A DNA stretch of 64,000 nt from Pedobacter jeongneungensis (GTDB lineage Bacteria > Bacteroidota > Bacteroidia > Sphingobacteriales > Sphingobacteriaceae), in the NCBI RefSeq assembly GCF_000633455.1, contig NZ_AYMG01000012.1, positions 62,001-126,000 on the forward strand, read 5' to 3'. Positions 35,774-45,903 of this stretch are shown here, one piece after another. The notes beneath the pieces were generated by a model that was not told the origin of the DNA, did no database searches, and saw only the letters and a program-made list of their open reading frames with translations. Position numbers and translations under genes: made by a program. How positions within the stretch are numbered: the stretch's first letter is position 1; the number at the start of each line of letters is the position of its first letter.

Positions 35774-36118
35774 ATGCACTTTGAATCCATAATAGAATTT
35801 GACAAAGACCTTAAAAAACTTTTAAAGCGATACTGTAGCCTGAATTCAGATTTAGAAGATGTTAAAACTATTTTAAGGGTAAAACCAGATGAACGTAATC
35901 CTTTTAGTTTTCGGATAGATAATTTAGGTATTAACACCTGTGTAATTAAGATTAAGAAAATAACCTGCGATAGTTTAAAAGGGAAAGGAGTAAATACAGG
36001 CCTGAGATTAATTTATGCCTATTTTGAAGAAGAAAAGAAAATCATATTTATTGAACTTTACCATAAAAACGATAAGGCCAACGAAGATAAAGACAGGATT
36101 TTAGCATATTTTAAATAA
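35774..36118 (+). CDS. RelE/HigB-like toxin partner of the Panacea antitoxin
   Basis: A 114-aa protein using ATG 35774; a TTG at 35768 that overlaps the antitoxin stop is an alternative. HFESIIEFDKDLKKLLKRYCSL at the start and GLRLIYAYFEEEKKIIFIELYHK plus NEDKDRILAYFK at the end follow the RelE/ParE fold: basic residues in the middle strands and a YHK...D pattern near the C-terminus as in mRNA interferases of this group. Function as a toxin is inferred from fold and partner. Confidence 0.83.
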   Translation: MHFESIIEFDKDLKKLLKRYCSLNSDLEDVKTILRVKPDERNPFSFRIDNLGINTCVIKIKKITCDSLKGKGVNTGLRLIYAYFEEEKKIIFIELYHKNDKANEDKDRILAYFK

Positions 36119-36123
36119 AGGCA

Positions 36124-36148
36124 AAAGGTCGGACTCGCTCCGACCTTT
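36124..36148 (+). terminator. Rho-independent terminator after the toxin gene
   Basis: AAAGGTCGGA (36124-36133), loop CTCGC, TCCGACCTTT (36139-36148): a perfect 10-bp stem with only a short T-run at its end. It lies between convergent genes and can serve both. Confidence 0.75.
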
Positions 36149-36194
36149 ATACTTAACAACAAAACAAATAAAAAAATTAACCTTAAAAAATAAA

Positions 36195-37439
36195 TTATAG
36201 GCTTGCCAATTCTGCGGCAAAAACATTTTCACTCAATTGCTCTTGTTTATAAATCTGTCTGCCGGTATAGGCAACAAAAACAGATTGATCTAAAAGCAAA
36301 TCACGGTTTTTTATCAAACTTTCTAACTTAACGGTTCCAACCACATATTTATAGCTGCTGGCCGCATAACGCTCGCTAATGTTATCGAATTCCAATAAAG
36401 TAATCAGATCTTCATCTGCATAGCGCAAATAAACTTCTAAAAGAATTTCTTCTGTATGTTTTACCCCGTTTTCTGAATGGTATTTTTTATACTCATAACG
36501 GTAATCGTAACGTAAAGCCGCAATATCAGATAATACAGCTGCACCAGTAGGGTGGCCACCGGCACCTTTTCCATAAAAGAACTGTTTATCAGCAAAGGCT
36601 GCTTGTACCGCAACTGCATTGTACTCGTTTTCTACATTGTAAAGGAAATCATCTTTAGCCACCAGTTTTGGCAATACGTAAGTCACAATGTCTTTCGTAT
36701 TTACTTTACGTGCCGTTGGAACCAACTTAATTTTAAAGTTTTTCTCACGGGCATATTTAATATCATGCTGAGAAAGGTTCTGGATACCGATATTTAAAAT
36801 TTTATCGGGATTTACAAATAAACCATAAGCATGTGCTGTAGCAATCGCCAGTTTGTATTTAGGATCATAACCTCCCACATCCAAAATCGGGTCGGTTTCT
36901 GCAAAACCTAAATCCTGTGCCTCTTTTAATGCCGAATCGTAACTTTGGTTTTCGTTAAATATTTTCGACAGAATATAATTTGATGATCCGTTAAAAATAC
37001 CACTCAGCGCATGGAAAAGTTCATTGTCGTAATACTCTTCCAGGTTACGGATAATTGGAATACTACCGCAAACCGCGCCTTCGTACAATAGGGAAGTGCC
37101 ATGTTCCTGCTGTAAATCAACCAATTCCTTTAAATGTGTCGCGATCATTTTTTTATTGGCCGATACTACGTTTTTACCGTTTTTTAATGCAGTAGTTACA
37201 ATTTCGTATGCCGCATCAGCATCATTGATCAATTCTACAATGGTATTGATCTCTGTGTTATTTAATATTTCATTACGATCGGTAGTAAACAGGTCTTTGT
37301 TTAAAGTACGTTTCTTCCTTGGATCTTTTATCGCAATTTTAATGATCTCCAGGTTCAGGTTCTGACTTTGGATAATATCCAATAAACCTTGTCCCACAAC
37401 GCCAAAACCAAATAAACCGATTTTTAAATTCTTACTCAT
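36195..37439 (-). CDS. hom: Homoserine dehydrogenase
   Basis: A 414-aa NAD(P)H enzyme that reduces aspartate semialdehyde to homoserine, feeding methionine and threonine. ATG 37439 (MSKNLKIGLFGFGVVGQG) is used because the nucleotide-binding glycine motif starts about 8 residues after it; the frame to 37475 adds nothing conserved. Catalytic block: VSANKKMIA, GAVCGSIPIIRNL, GIFNGSSNYILSKI, DLGFAETDPILDVGGYD (in parts). No aspartokinase is fused. Third gene of the metY-metX-hom unit. Confidence 0.93.
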   Translation of the reverse strand: MSKNLKIGLFGFGVVGQGLLDIIQSQNLNLEIIKIAIKDPRKKRTLNKDLFTTDRNEILNNTEINTIVELINDADAAYEIVTTALKNGKNVVSANKKMIATHLKELVDLQQEHGTSLLYEGAVCGSIPIIRNLEEYYDNELFHALSGIFNGSSNYILSKIFNENQSYDSALKEAQDLGFAETDPILDVGGYDPKYKLAIATAHAYGLFVNPDKILNIGIQNLSQHDIKYAREKNFKIKLVPTARKVNTKDIVTYVLPKLVAKDDFLYNVENEYNAVAVQAAFADKQFFYGKGAGGHPTGAAVLSDIAALRYDYRYEYKKYHSENGVKHTEEILLEVYLRYADEDLITLLEFDNISERYAASSYKYVVGTVKLESLIKNRDLLLDQSVFVAYTGRQIYKQEQLSENVFAAELASL

Positions 37440-37564
37440 TGTTATTTTGTGATTACACAGATAGGAGGATTGCACCGATACTAACTGTTCTTATTTTGTA
37501 ATTTGTTTTAAATTTTGTTTAGACATCCAATTCCTTACCTTCCGCCTTTATACCCTCAACCTCT

Positions 37565-38662
37565 CTAAGCGGTATGCTGCAATTTGATGATCTTTTTATC
37601 CCGGCTTTCCTTGATAAAATTTCCGATTACATTGGTCAGGGCATCTGTTTCGATCAGGAAACCATCGTGGCCATAATCGGAATGTAAAGCCGTAAATTCT
37701 GCTCCAGTGATATGATCGGCTAAATACTTTTGCTCTGATAATGGAAATAAAACATCGTTTTCTATGCCGATTACCAAAGTATTTGCGGTGATTAATTTTA
37801 ATGCATCTGCAATGCTTTTGCGGTTACGGCCAACATTGTGGCTATCCATTGCTTTAGTTAAATAATAATAGCTGTAAGCGTTAAAACGGTTAATCAGCTT
37901 TTCTCCCTGGTAATTCTGATAAGAAGATGACCTGAAATTGTCCGTTTTATCATTTACACTTTCTACCTGGGTGCTTCCATAAGCGCTATAGGTTCTATAA
38001 CTTAATAGTGCAATGCTGCGTGCCGTTTTTAAACCCTTGCTACCGCCATTTGGCTGGTTTGCGTAAAAAGTTCTGTCGGTAGTAATGGCCAAACGCTGAC
38101 TTTCGTTAAAAGCGATACCCCATGGAGAATGGGCTGCATTAGTCGCAATTAAAATCAGGTTTTCAATTTTATTAGGTTCTGAGATACTCCACTCAACTGC
38201 TTGCTGTCCGCCCAATGAACCACCAATTAACAGTTTTATATAATCGATGCCCAAATGCGTAGCCAATAACTGGTGTGCAGAAACCATATCGCGTATGGTA
38301 AACTGCGGAAACGAAAGGTAATAAGGCAGGCCATTTACCGGATTTGTATTCAGCGGACTTGTACTTCCATAATGAGAACCCAAAACATTTGCACAAATTA
38401 TATAATGCTCCTCTGGATTGAACAAGGCATTTTCACCGAATAAACCTTCCCACCATTCAAAAACATCCGCATTAGCCGTAAGCGCGTGGCAAACCCAGAT
38501 TACATTATCTTTATTGGCATTTAATTTACCATAAGTTTGATAAGCAATCTGAAGATTGCGAATTTTTTTTCCGCTTTCTAGTTTAAACTGTTTGTTATAA
38601 TGATATGTTGACGCAAAATTCCCCGAAGTGGATTTTACATTATCTTTTTTACTGTTGTGCAT
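37565..38662 (-). CDS. metX: Homoserine O-acetyltransferase
   Basis: A 365-aa alpha/beta-hydrolase enzyme that acetylates homoserine with acetyl-CoA. The nucleophile elbow is IGGSLGGQQAVEWS (Ser), the catalytic Asp lies in IENDVLFP, and the His is in DYGHDGFLIE. HALTANADVFEWW and NVLGSHYGSTSPLN are typical. Whether it uses acetyl- or succinyl-CoA is not fully certain, but the neighbouring O-acetylhomoserine sulfhydrylase supports acetyl. Second gene of the riboswitch-led operon. Confidence 0.92.
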   Translation of the reverse strand: MHNSKKDNVKSTSGNFASTYHYNKQFKLESGKKIRNLQIAYQTYGKLNANKDNVIWVCHALTANADVFEWWEGLFGENALFNPEEHYIICANVLGSHYGSTSPLNTNPVNGLPYYLSFPQFTIRDMVSAHQLLATHLGIDYIKLLIGGSLGGQQAVEWSISEPNKIENLILIATNAAHSPWGIAFNESQRLAITTDRTFYANQPNGGSKGLKTARSIALLSYRTYSAYGSTQVESVNDKTDNFRSSSYQNYQGEKLINRFNAYSYYYLTKAMDSHNVGRNRKSIADALKLITANTLVIGIENDVLFPLSEQKYLADHITGAEFTALHSDYGHDGFLIETDALTNVIGNFIKESRDKKIIKLQHTA

Positions 38663-38707
38663 TTTGTAATGTTGTTGTTGTTAAAAAGCCCTTTAAGGGG
38701 CAAGAAT

Positions 38708-40136
<1,429 letters not shown>

Positions 40137-40165
40137 GAAAGAAACAAAAAAGGAAGATTTTTAAA

Positions 40166-40294
40166 TTACTGTATGCAACAGCACATACAAGTAACCGCAC
40201 GCATATCGCAACAAATAAAAGAAATAAAAGATTGTTCTACTTTTTTCGGTTTTGCACTGGGCTCGCTTAGCGATTGAAGATTTAATGTTTTCAT
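40166..40294 (-). CDS. Cys/Met-rich leader peptide upstream of metY (too short for usual calling)
   Basis: A 42-codon ORF on the minus strand. It starts with MKTLNLQSLSEPSAKPKK and ends with FICCDMRAVTCMCCCIQ. Six of its last 15 residues are Cys and two are Met. It starts 9 nt after the 3' strand of the riboswitch P1 helix (40303-40309) and ends 127 nt before metY. Position, size and clustered Cys codons fit a leader peptide whose translation reports charged tRNA-Cys (and Met). Nothing else supports a protein role. The ribosome-binding site would be occluded or freed by P1 formation. This is my own call from the sequence. Confidence 0.65.
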   Translation of the reverse strand: MKTLNLQSLSEPSAKPKKVEQSFISFICCDMRAVTCMCCCIQ

Positions 40295-40302
40295 CAGTTC
40301 TA

Positions 40303-40411
40303 ATTTATATCTCCGAACAACACCGTGTTATCCGGTCAGGAATTGGCACCTTCTCTTTCTGAGGGTTGCCAGTGGGTCATCGAGCCAGTCTCTCGCCACT
40401 TCTTTATAAAT
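40303..40411 (-). ncRNA. SAM-I (S-box) riboswitch of the metY-metX-hom operon
   Basis: Minus strand. P1 is ATTTATA (plus 40405-40411) paired with TATAAAT (40303-40309). The core reads AGAAGTGGCGAGAGACTGG, CTCGATGACCCACTGGCAAC and GGTGCCAATTCCTGACCGG, matching the conserved S-box pieces (AGAGGUGGAGGGACUGG, CGAUGAAACC.GGCAACC, GGUGCUAAUUCC). It binds S-adenosylmethionine and should shut off the downstream methionine genes. There is no obvious intrinsic terminator, so control is more likely by ribosome access to the leader ORF, or through the leader structure. Confidence 0.93.
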
Positions 40412-40592
40412 CAACCCGTGAAGATTGACTTTTATTTAGCTTCTCGCCAAATAATATTCCAAATGTCTGAATTTAATTTTAATCCACAAAATAAAATTTT
40501 GATTTTAAATTAACTACCTATAAATGAACTTCTTATTTTTATCTTAGGTTTATCGTTAAAAACTTTTAATATAAAATTAACGCTTAATATTC

Positions 40593-40600
40593 TAAGTTTG
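40593..40600 (+). promoter_or_regulatory. -7 box for the gene at 40626
   Basis: TAAGTTTG matches TAnnTTTG, 25 bp before the ATG. Confidence 0.5.
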
Positions 40601-40625
40601 TGCATCCTATTTAAATCGTAACTTC

Positions 40626-41639
40626 ATGAAAAACACAAAATCCCTATGTTTAGGGCTATTATTTATAGTAGCAAGCTTAAATAATGTAAACGCTCAATTT
40701 GGAGGCTTAAAAGACAAATTATTAAAAGTGGGTACAGCCCAGGGCGCTAAAGCTTTGGGCGTAGATAAGTTTTTAAAACAGCCTGCTGCCATTACCACCA
40801 GTTTTGAAGATGTAAACAGGGAAGGTGAGAAAATGCCCGACTTTATTACTTCTTTAAAATTAAAAGCTCAGCCTTTATATTTATTACCTAAAAACCCTGA
40901 AGGTGGTTTCGTGCTCTGCGAAGGTCTTTATGAGATGACCAATAAAAGTTATTGTTTAAAGGCCGGAACTTTTGCACCGTCAAAAGGAGATGGTTACATG
41001 TTTGCACCGGTTTTAGGCCCGAAAGAAGAGATTGTAGTTTCTATTCTGAAGAGTGCAGAAAAACATCCTGAAGTAGAACAGCACGATATACAAGCACTAC
41101 TCTGGACGATTATTGCCAGAACAAAATTTGCCGATTATAACGGACAAGTTAAAGTAACCGCCATTAAACTATTAACAACCAAACAGCTTACCCAATTAGA
41201 AGGTGGCGCCTTAGGTGTTTTGCCTTTTGATGTAATGGAAAAAGCCAAAGATCAATTGCCATCGGGTGTGAGGGCTGTTTTTGAAGCAGAAAACAATATC
41301 CGTCAGCTAGTGGCTTCAGGAAATTATACTTATGCCGATATGGAGAAATATGCCATAGTAGCAGGCATGGCTCCACCAAGAAGCGATGTGCCAAGTGGCA
41401 TCTGGACAAAACACCCTGACGGTTATTATGTGCGTTATTTTCCTTCAGGATATTCGATTACCAAAGTGCAGGTATACGTGCCAAAAGAATTGTTAGCAAA
41501 CGGAAATAAATTGGTTTATGATGCAGCAGGAGATATTGCTTGTCCCGCCAATACAGGATCGCAACGTTTAGCACAGACTAATGAGCCATTGGAGGCAAAT
41601 TATTCGTTAAAGTTGACTACGATTTGTAATCCTAAGTAA
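40626..41639 (+). CDS. Secreted protein of unknown function
   Basis: A 337-aa protein with a Sec signal peptide (MKNTKSLCLGLLFIVASLNNVNA, cut before Q). The mature part begins with a Gly/Leu-rich amphipathic segment (FGGLKDKLLKVGTAQGAKALGVDKF in parts) and includes a mostly helical middle (about 130-250) with PEVEQHDIQALLWTIIART. The C-terminal part is beta-rich (YYVRYFPSGYSITKVQVYVP). I do not recognise a named family. Own promoter, no operon partners. Confidence 0.78.
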   Translation: MKNTKSLCLGLLFIVASLNNVNAQFGGLKDKLLKVGTAQGAKALGVDKFLKQPAAITTSFEDVNREGEKMPDFITSLKLKAQPLYLLPKNPEGGFVLCEGLYEMTNKSYCLKAGTFAPSKGDGYMFAPVLGPKEEIVVSILKSAEKHPEVEQHDIQALLWTIIARTKFADYNGQVKVTAIKLLTTKQLTQLEGGALGVLPFDVMEKAKDQLPSGVRAVFEAENNIRQLVASGNYTYADMEKYAIVAGMAPPRSDVPSGIWTKHPDGYYVRYFPSGYSITKVQVYVPKELLANGNKLVYDAAGDIACPANTGSQRLAQTNEPLEANYSLKLTTICNPK

Positions 41640-41651
41640 GATAAAATAAAT

Positions 41652-41773
41652 CGTCACTGCGAGGAGGAACGACAGCCTGCCCCGACTTTTCGACGAAGCA
41701 ATCTTACAACGATCGCTACTAGCGTTCGCATTAAGATTGCTTCGTAGGCTGAAAAAGCCTTCTCGCAATGACG
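41652..41773. repeat. CGTCATTGCGAG-type inverted repeat, second copy
   Basis: Starts CGTCACTGCGAGGAGG and ends CCTTCTCGCAATGACG, with inner arms GACGAAGCAATCTTA and TAAGATTGCTTCGT. Its right half is the reverse complement of the left half of the element at 25265-25361, including AGGCTTTTTCAGCC. It lies between convergent genes. Confidence 0.8.
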
Positions 41774-41782
41774 AAAATCTCC

Positions 41783-42898
41783 TTATCCCAGCGCCTGCGC
41801 TAAATCGGCAATAATATCATCTACGTGCTCTAATCCTACTGAAATGCGGAGCAAGTTTTTTGGTGTTTTGCTATCAGGCCCTTCTACCGAATATCGGTGT
41901 TCTATTAAACTCTCCACTCCACCTAAACTGGTTGCCTGAGCAAATAATTGAACTTTATTTACCACTTTATGGGCTGCTTCAACATCACCTTTAACCAGGA
42001 ATGACATCATTCCGCTAAAATCTTTCATCTGTTTTTTTGCAATTTCATGCTGTGGGTGACTTTCCAACCCAGGATAAAATACAGCTTCCACATTTGGGTG
42101 TCCGTTTAAATAATCGGCTACTTTTTTTCCGTTTTCACAATGGCCTTTCATGCGGTAGGCCAGGGTTTTAATGCTACGGGTTAATAAAAAGCAATCGAAA
42201 GGAGAGGGCACAGCGCCGCCGGTTTGCTGTATATTTTTGATGCGCTCCCATAATTCATCTTTTTTGGCCGTAATTAAAATTCCGCCAAGCACATCGCTAT
42301 GTCCACCTAAATATTTAGTACTGCTATGCATTACAATATCAGCGCCCAATAAAATCGGATTCTGTAAAATTGGAGAAGCAAAGGTACTGTCGCAAACCAA
42401 AGTGATATTTTTAGCGTTAGCAATTTTGGCAATTTCTTCAATATCTGTAACCTTGAGCAATGGGTTAGATGGTGTTTCGATCCAGATTAACTGCGTATTG
42501 GGTTTAATGCTGCTTTGCATCAGGTTCAAATCCGTTTGATCGACAAAATCAAACTCCAGACTCTCATTAAAAATAGTAAGCAACTGTTTTTTTATTCCCC
42601 AGTACATGTCATCCGGTGCTATAATATGGCTACCAGGTTTTAATGCCTGGAACATGGCTAACCCGCAGGTATTACCTGAAGAAAAGGCTGCTGCATCTTC
42701 ACCATATTCTAATTTGGCTACAGTGTTTTCTAAAGCAGACCGGTTTGGATTGCTTACCCTGCTATACATGTGTCCGCCCGGATAGCCGCCATCTTCGCCA
42801 CGAAAAAAAGTTGTAGATAGATTAATGGGCGGTGTAACATCACCTGTGGCAGTTTTAACAAGATTAGAGGCGTGAATAGCAAGGGTTTCGGGTTTCAT
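41783..42898 (-). CDS. Trans-sulfuration PLP enzyme (cystathionine gamma-synthase/lyase family)
   Basis: A 371-aa PLP enzyme of Cys/Met metabolism. Blocks: PPINLSTTFFR, HMYSRVSNPNRSALE, AAFSSGNTCGLAMF, WIETPSNPLLKVTDI and the PLP lysine in MHSSTKYLGGHSDVLGG. SLGGVESLIEHR near the C-terminus is common to synthase and lyase. Short length fits cystathionine gamma-synthase (MetB-like) or gamma-lyase; I cannot separate them by eye. Because metY gives direct sulfhydrylation nearby, a lyase for reverse trans-sulfuration is equally plausible. No riboswitch is visible upstream. Confidence 0.85.
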   Translation of the reverse strand: MKPETLAIHASNLVKTATGDVTPPINLSTTFFRGEDGGYPGGHMYSRVSNPNRSALENTVAKLEYGEDAAAFSSGNTCGLAMFQALKPGSHIIAPDDMYWGIKKQLLTIFNESLEFDFVDQTDLNLMQSSIKPNTQLIWIETPSNPLLKVTDIEEIAKIANAKNITLVCDSTFASPILQNPILLGADIVMHSSTKYLGGHSDVLGGILITAKKDELWERIKNIQQTGGAVPSPFDCFLLTRSIKTLAYRMKGHCENGKKVADYLNGHPNVEAVFYPGLESHPQHEIAKKQMKDFSGMMSFLVKGDVEAAHKVVNKVQLFAQATSLGGVESLIEHRYSVEGPDSKTPKNLLRISVGLEHVDDIIADLAQALG

Positions 42899-43021
42899 GA
42901 TAATTGATGGTGGTATGAATAATATTGGGATGCAATTTAATAATTTGCCGCTAATTTAAGGTTCGTAATGGTTTTGGCAAGATTTATGTAACAAGTTTGT
43001 CGAAATTTAATTACACAAAAA

Positions 43022-43516
43022 ATGAAAAGATTATTTATAGCTATCGCAATAGCATGTTCTACTTTAGTAATGTTACAAAGTTGTAATACCGCAAAAAGGG
43101 TAACTGCTGGTGTTACAGGTAGCAGGGGTACAGTTGTTCGCGACTGGGTAGTTAGTAATGTAGCTTTAGAAGGTTTACCTGATGGTGCTGTACAAGGCCT
43201 ATTTGGTGAAAAATCTTACAAATGTTTTCAAGGCAGTACATGGCATTTAACAAACAGTGGTAATGGCTCTTATACTTTACCAGGATCAAGTGCTTGTGGC
43301 GCTGTAATGCAAACTATTTTCTGGTCTGCAGCTCCTAAAGATCAAACTTTCCAGTTCAAAAAAATATTTGAAGGCGATAAAGCTAAAAATGTAGCAGAAG
43401 GTTACCGTTTGGTATTAACTGATCTTTCTAGCACACAGATGATCTTGAAATCTCCTATTGAATTTGGAGGCAGAACTGCAAACATTGTATTAACGTTTAC
43501 ACCAGCAGCAAGATAA
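43022..43516 (+). CDS. Lipocalin-like lipoprotein
   Basis: A 164-aa protein with a lipobox (VMLQSCNTA, Cys21). RDWVVSNVALEGLPDG, FQGSTWHLTNSGNGSYTL and a C-terminal EGYRLVLTDLSSTQMILKSPI follow the lipocalin-like pattern of short Bacteroidota lipoproteins. Function unknown. A strong terminator follows within 31 bp. Confidence 0.8.
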   Translation: MKRLFIAIAIACSTLVMLQSCNTAKRVTAGVTGSRGTVVRDWVVSNVALEGLPDGAVQGLFGEKSYKCFQGSTWHLTNSGNGSYTLPGSSACGAVMQTIFWSAAPKDQTFQFKKIFEGDKAKNVAEGYRLVLTDLSSTQMILKSPIEFGGRTANIVLTFTPAAR

Positions 43517-43546
43517 TTTAATATACCTTTGAAAAACATAAATGAG

Positions 43547-43574
43547 AGCACTTCTGAAAAGAGGTGCTTTTTTT
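43547..43574 (+). terminator. Rho-independent terminator
   Basis: AGCACTTC (43547-43554), loop TGAAAA, GAGGTGCT (43561-43568), then TTTTTTT. One G-T wobble in the stem. Confidence 0.85.
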
Positions 43575-43915
43575 GTTTCAACTTTCTTTTTTCTTTGCCA
43601 CGGATGCACAGATTTACACGGAGGTTTAGCGTTTATTTTCTATGGACAGTTTCTAAAACCGTCATTTGGTTTTAACAACTAATCATTCAGATATAAACTA
43701 TCCTGTTTTAGTAACAGAAATACCGATTTATAAAGTGTTTTTTCCGTGCATTCCGTGTGTTCGTGGCTGATATTATTATGCTCAAGTGAGTTTTTAACTG
43801 GATACCCAATCAAAATCTGTGTTTATCCGTATTTATCTGTGGTTGATTATTACGATTAACATTCAAAAATCGCTGTTTGTTACAAGAAAATGATTTTCAA
43901 ATCGCCTCATTATTG
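43575..43915. repeat. Gap with CCACGGAT..ACGGA-type repeats
   Basis: No gene. GCCACGGATGCACAGATTTA (43599 onward), TTCCGTGCATTCCGTGTGTT (43741 onward) and CTGTGTTTATCCGTATTTAT (43818 onward) are degenerate, partly inverted copies of a short repeat of the CCACGGATTTACACGGA kind. The mqnE promoter is at the right end. Confidence 0.6.
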
Positions 43916-43923
43916 TATTTTTG
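43916..43923 (+). promoter_or_regulatory. -7 box of the mqnE promoter
   Basis: TATTTTTG matches TAnnTTTG, 17 bp before ATG 43941. It lies inside the longer open frame from 43890, which argues for the downstream start. Confidence 0.55.
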
Positions 43924-43940
43924 TTCAAAATAAATCAGGA

Positions 43941-45134
43941 ATGAATACAACTGAGCAAGTTGAAAAAATATTAGCTGATACCAATTTATCAACTGAATTA
44001 CAAAACATAGCACACAAAGTTCTTCATGGAGAGCGGATTACATTTGACGAGGGTGTATACCTTTATGAACATGCCGAATTAGGTTATGTAGGTGTACTCG
44101 CTAACTTTATCCGTGAGAAAAAGCATGGCGATAAAACTTATTTCAATCGCAATTTCCATTTAGAGCCAACCAATCTTTGCGTTTACGACTGTAAGTTCTG
44201 CTCTTACTCGCGTTTACTTAAACAAAAAGAAGAGGGCTGGGCTTTAACCATGGAGCAAATGCTCGATATTGTTAAAAAATACGATGGTGAACCGGTAACA
44301 GAAGTCCATATTGTTGGCGGCGTGCTTCCACAATATGATGTAGCTTTTTATTCGGCATTGTTTACCGCGATTAAACAACATCGTCCTGATCTGCATGTAA
44401 AAGCATTAACACCTGTAGAGTACCACTATATTTTCAAAAAGGCTAAGATCGATTACGCAACAGGTATGCGTTTGATGAAAGAAGCCGGATTGGAATCGAT
44501 ACCGGGCGGTGGCGCAGAAATTTTCCATCCAGAAATTAGGGAGCAGATAGCAAAAGATAAATGTACCGGTCAGCAATGGTTGGATATACACGAAGAATGG
44601 CACAAATTAGGCATGCGCAGTAATGCCACCATGCTTTACGGACATATCGAGAAATATTGGCACCGCGTAGATCACATGGAGAAACTCCGTGAACTGCAAG
44701 ACCGTACAGGAGGCTTCCAGACTTTTATTCCTCTAAAATTCAGAAATCAGCATAATCAAATGAGCAATGTGCCTGAAACTTCAGTAATTGAAGATTTAAG
44801 AAATTATGCCATTGCCCGTATCTACATGGATAACTTTGACCACATTAAAGCTTATTGGGCAATGATCAGTCGCGAAACAGCTCAGTTATCTTTAAATTAT
44901 GGTGTGGATGATATCGACGGTACTTTGGATGATACCACAAAAATATATTCAATGGCCGGTGCAGAAGAACAGACGCCTGCAATGAGCACTAAAGAACTGG
45001 TTAATCTGATTAAACAGGTAGGAAGAAAAGCCATAGAACGCGATACGTTATATAATGTGGTTACGGATTTCGAAAATGTAGTGTTTGAAGAGGAAAAGAA
45101 ACCGCAATATTATAAGCTACCGGTAGTGAATTAG
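43941..45134 (+). CDS. mqnE: Aminofutalosine synthase, radical SAM
   Basis: A 397-aa [4Fe-4S] radical SAM enzyme of the futalosine menaquinone route: it adds an adenosyl radical to 3-enolpyruvyl-benzoate, yielding aminofutalosine. The cluster motif is CVYDCKFCSY (C-x3-C-x2-C). MqnE-type blocks are GGGAEIFHPEIR, SNATMLYGHIEKYWHRVDH, RTGGFQTFIPLKF and AYWAMISRETAQLSLNYGVDDIDG (in parts). MqnA, which supplies its substrate, is encoded two genes downstream. I place the start at 43941 (MNTTEQVEKI), not 43890. Confidence 0.92.
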   Translation: MNTTEQVEKILADTNLSTELQNIAHKVLHGERITFDEGVYLYEHAELGYVGVLANFIREKKHGDKTYFNRNFHLEPTNLCVYDCKFCSYSRLLKQKEEGWALTMEQMLDIVKKYDGEPVTEVHIVGGVLPQYDVAFYSALFTAIKQHRPDLHVKALTPVEYHYIFKKAKIDYATGMRLMKEAGLESIPGGGAEIFHPEIREQIAKDKCTGQQWLDIHEEWHKLGMRSNATMLYGHIEKYWHRVDHMEKLRELQDRTGGFQTFIPLKFRNQHNQMSNVPETSVIEDLRNYAIARIYMDNFDHIKAYWAMISRETAQLSLNYGVDDIDGTLDDTTKIYSMAGAEEQTPAMSTKELVNLIKQVGRKAIERDTLYNVVTDFENVVFEEEKKPQYYKLPVVN

Positions 45135-45226
45135 GATTGTTATGATGACAGGATTTTGATCTTATTACAAAGTCCAAAAAATTTAGTCAACAAAAACATT
45201 AATCCTACAATCCCATAATCTAAAAA
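45134..45226. repeat. GGATTGTTATGATGACAGGATT-type repeat
   Basis: GGATTGTTATGATGACAGGA (45135 onward) and ATTAATCCTACAATCCCATA (45199 onward) are inverted copies of a short repeat with AGGATT/AATCCT cores. It fills the gap before the phosphatase gene. Confidence 0.55.
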
Positions 45227-45237
45227 AATCCATTTTA

Positions 45238-45864
45238 ATGGTTAAAGAAATATACATCATACGCCACGGCGAAACGGAACTTAACAGACAAGGAATAGTA
45301 CAGGGAAGAGGTATAAATTCTGACTTAAATGATTTAGGCAGGGCACAGGCGGAGGCTTTTTACCAGACTTACAAAGACATTCCTTTTGATAAGATATACA
45401 CTTCGGATTTAAAACGTACCTGGCAAACGGTTCAGAAGTTTATTGATTCGGAGTTGCCATGGGAAAAGCTTTCAGGATTAGATGAGTTGGCCTGGGGTGT
45501 TTGGGAAGGAAAACCGAATACCGAAGATGCACGGGATGCTTTCCGAGAGATGTTACAGAGCTGGGAGAATGGAGATTATACCGCTCATTTTGAGGGTGGT
45601 GAAAGCGTACAGGATGTTTATGAACGCTTAAAACAACCTATGGACGTTTTAATGACCCGACCTGAAGAAAAAACAGTGCTGCTTTGTATGCATGGCAGGG
45701 CAATGCGTGTTTTTCTATGCTTATTATTGGGTAAGCCATTGAACGAAATGACAGAATTCCCTCATCAGAACACCGTGCTTTATAAAATGGGTTTCGAAGA
45801 CGGGAAATTTTCTGTTCTCGAATTTAACAGTGCCGTCCATTTAGACGGTTTAGTAATTGAATAA
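45238..45864 (+). CDS. Histidine phosphatase family protein
   Basis: A 208-aa cytosolic phosphatase of the phosphoglycerate-mutase superfamily. The catalytic RHG is in IYIIRHGETELNRQGIVQG; second Arg in SDLKRTWQT; Glu in LDELAWGVWEGK; second His in LLCMHGRAMRVFLCLLLG. Substrate unknown. It sits between mqnE and mqnA in the same direction and could be a step or a helper in that pathway, or just a neighbour. Confidence 0.9.
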   Translation: MVKEIYIIRHGETELNRQGIVQGRGINSDLNDLGRAQAEAFYQTYKDIPFDKIYTSDLKRTWQTVQKFIDSELPWEKLSGLDELAWGVWEGKPNTEDARDAFREMLQSWENGDYTAHFEGGESVQDVYERLKQPMDVLMTRPEEKTVLLCMHGRAMRVFLCLLLGKPLNEMTEFPHQNTVLYKMGFEDGKFSVLEFNSAVHLDGLVIE

Positions 45865-45903
45865 TACGCTTATCGCCAAACGCGAAGCGCAAAATATAAC
45901 ACC

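Noticed and set aside
40325..40513. Plus-strand ORF of 62 codons
   Set aside because: It is the antisense of the SAM-I aptamer; the sequence is explained by the RNA on the minus strand.
43890..43940. Longer start of mqnE
   Set aside because: The promoter box lies within it; conserved sequence begins after 43941.
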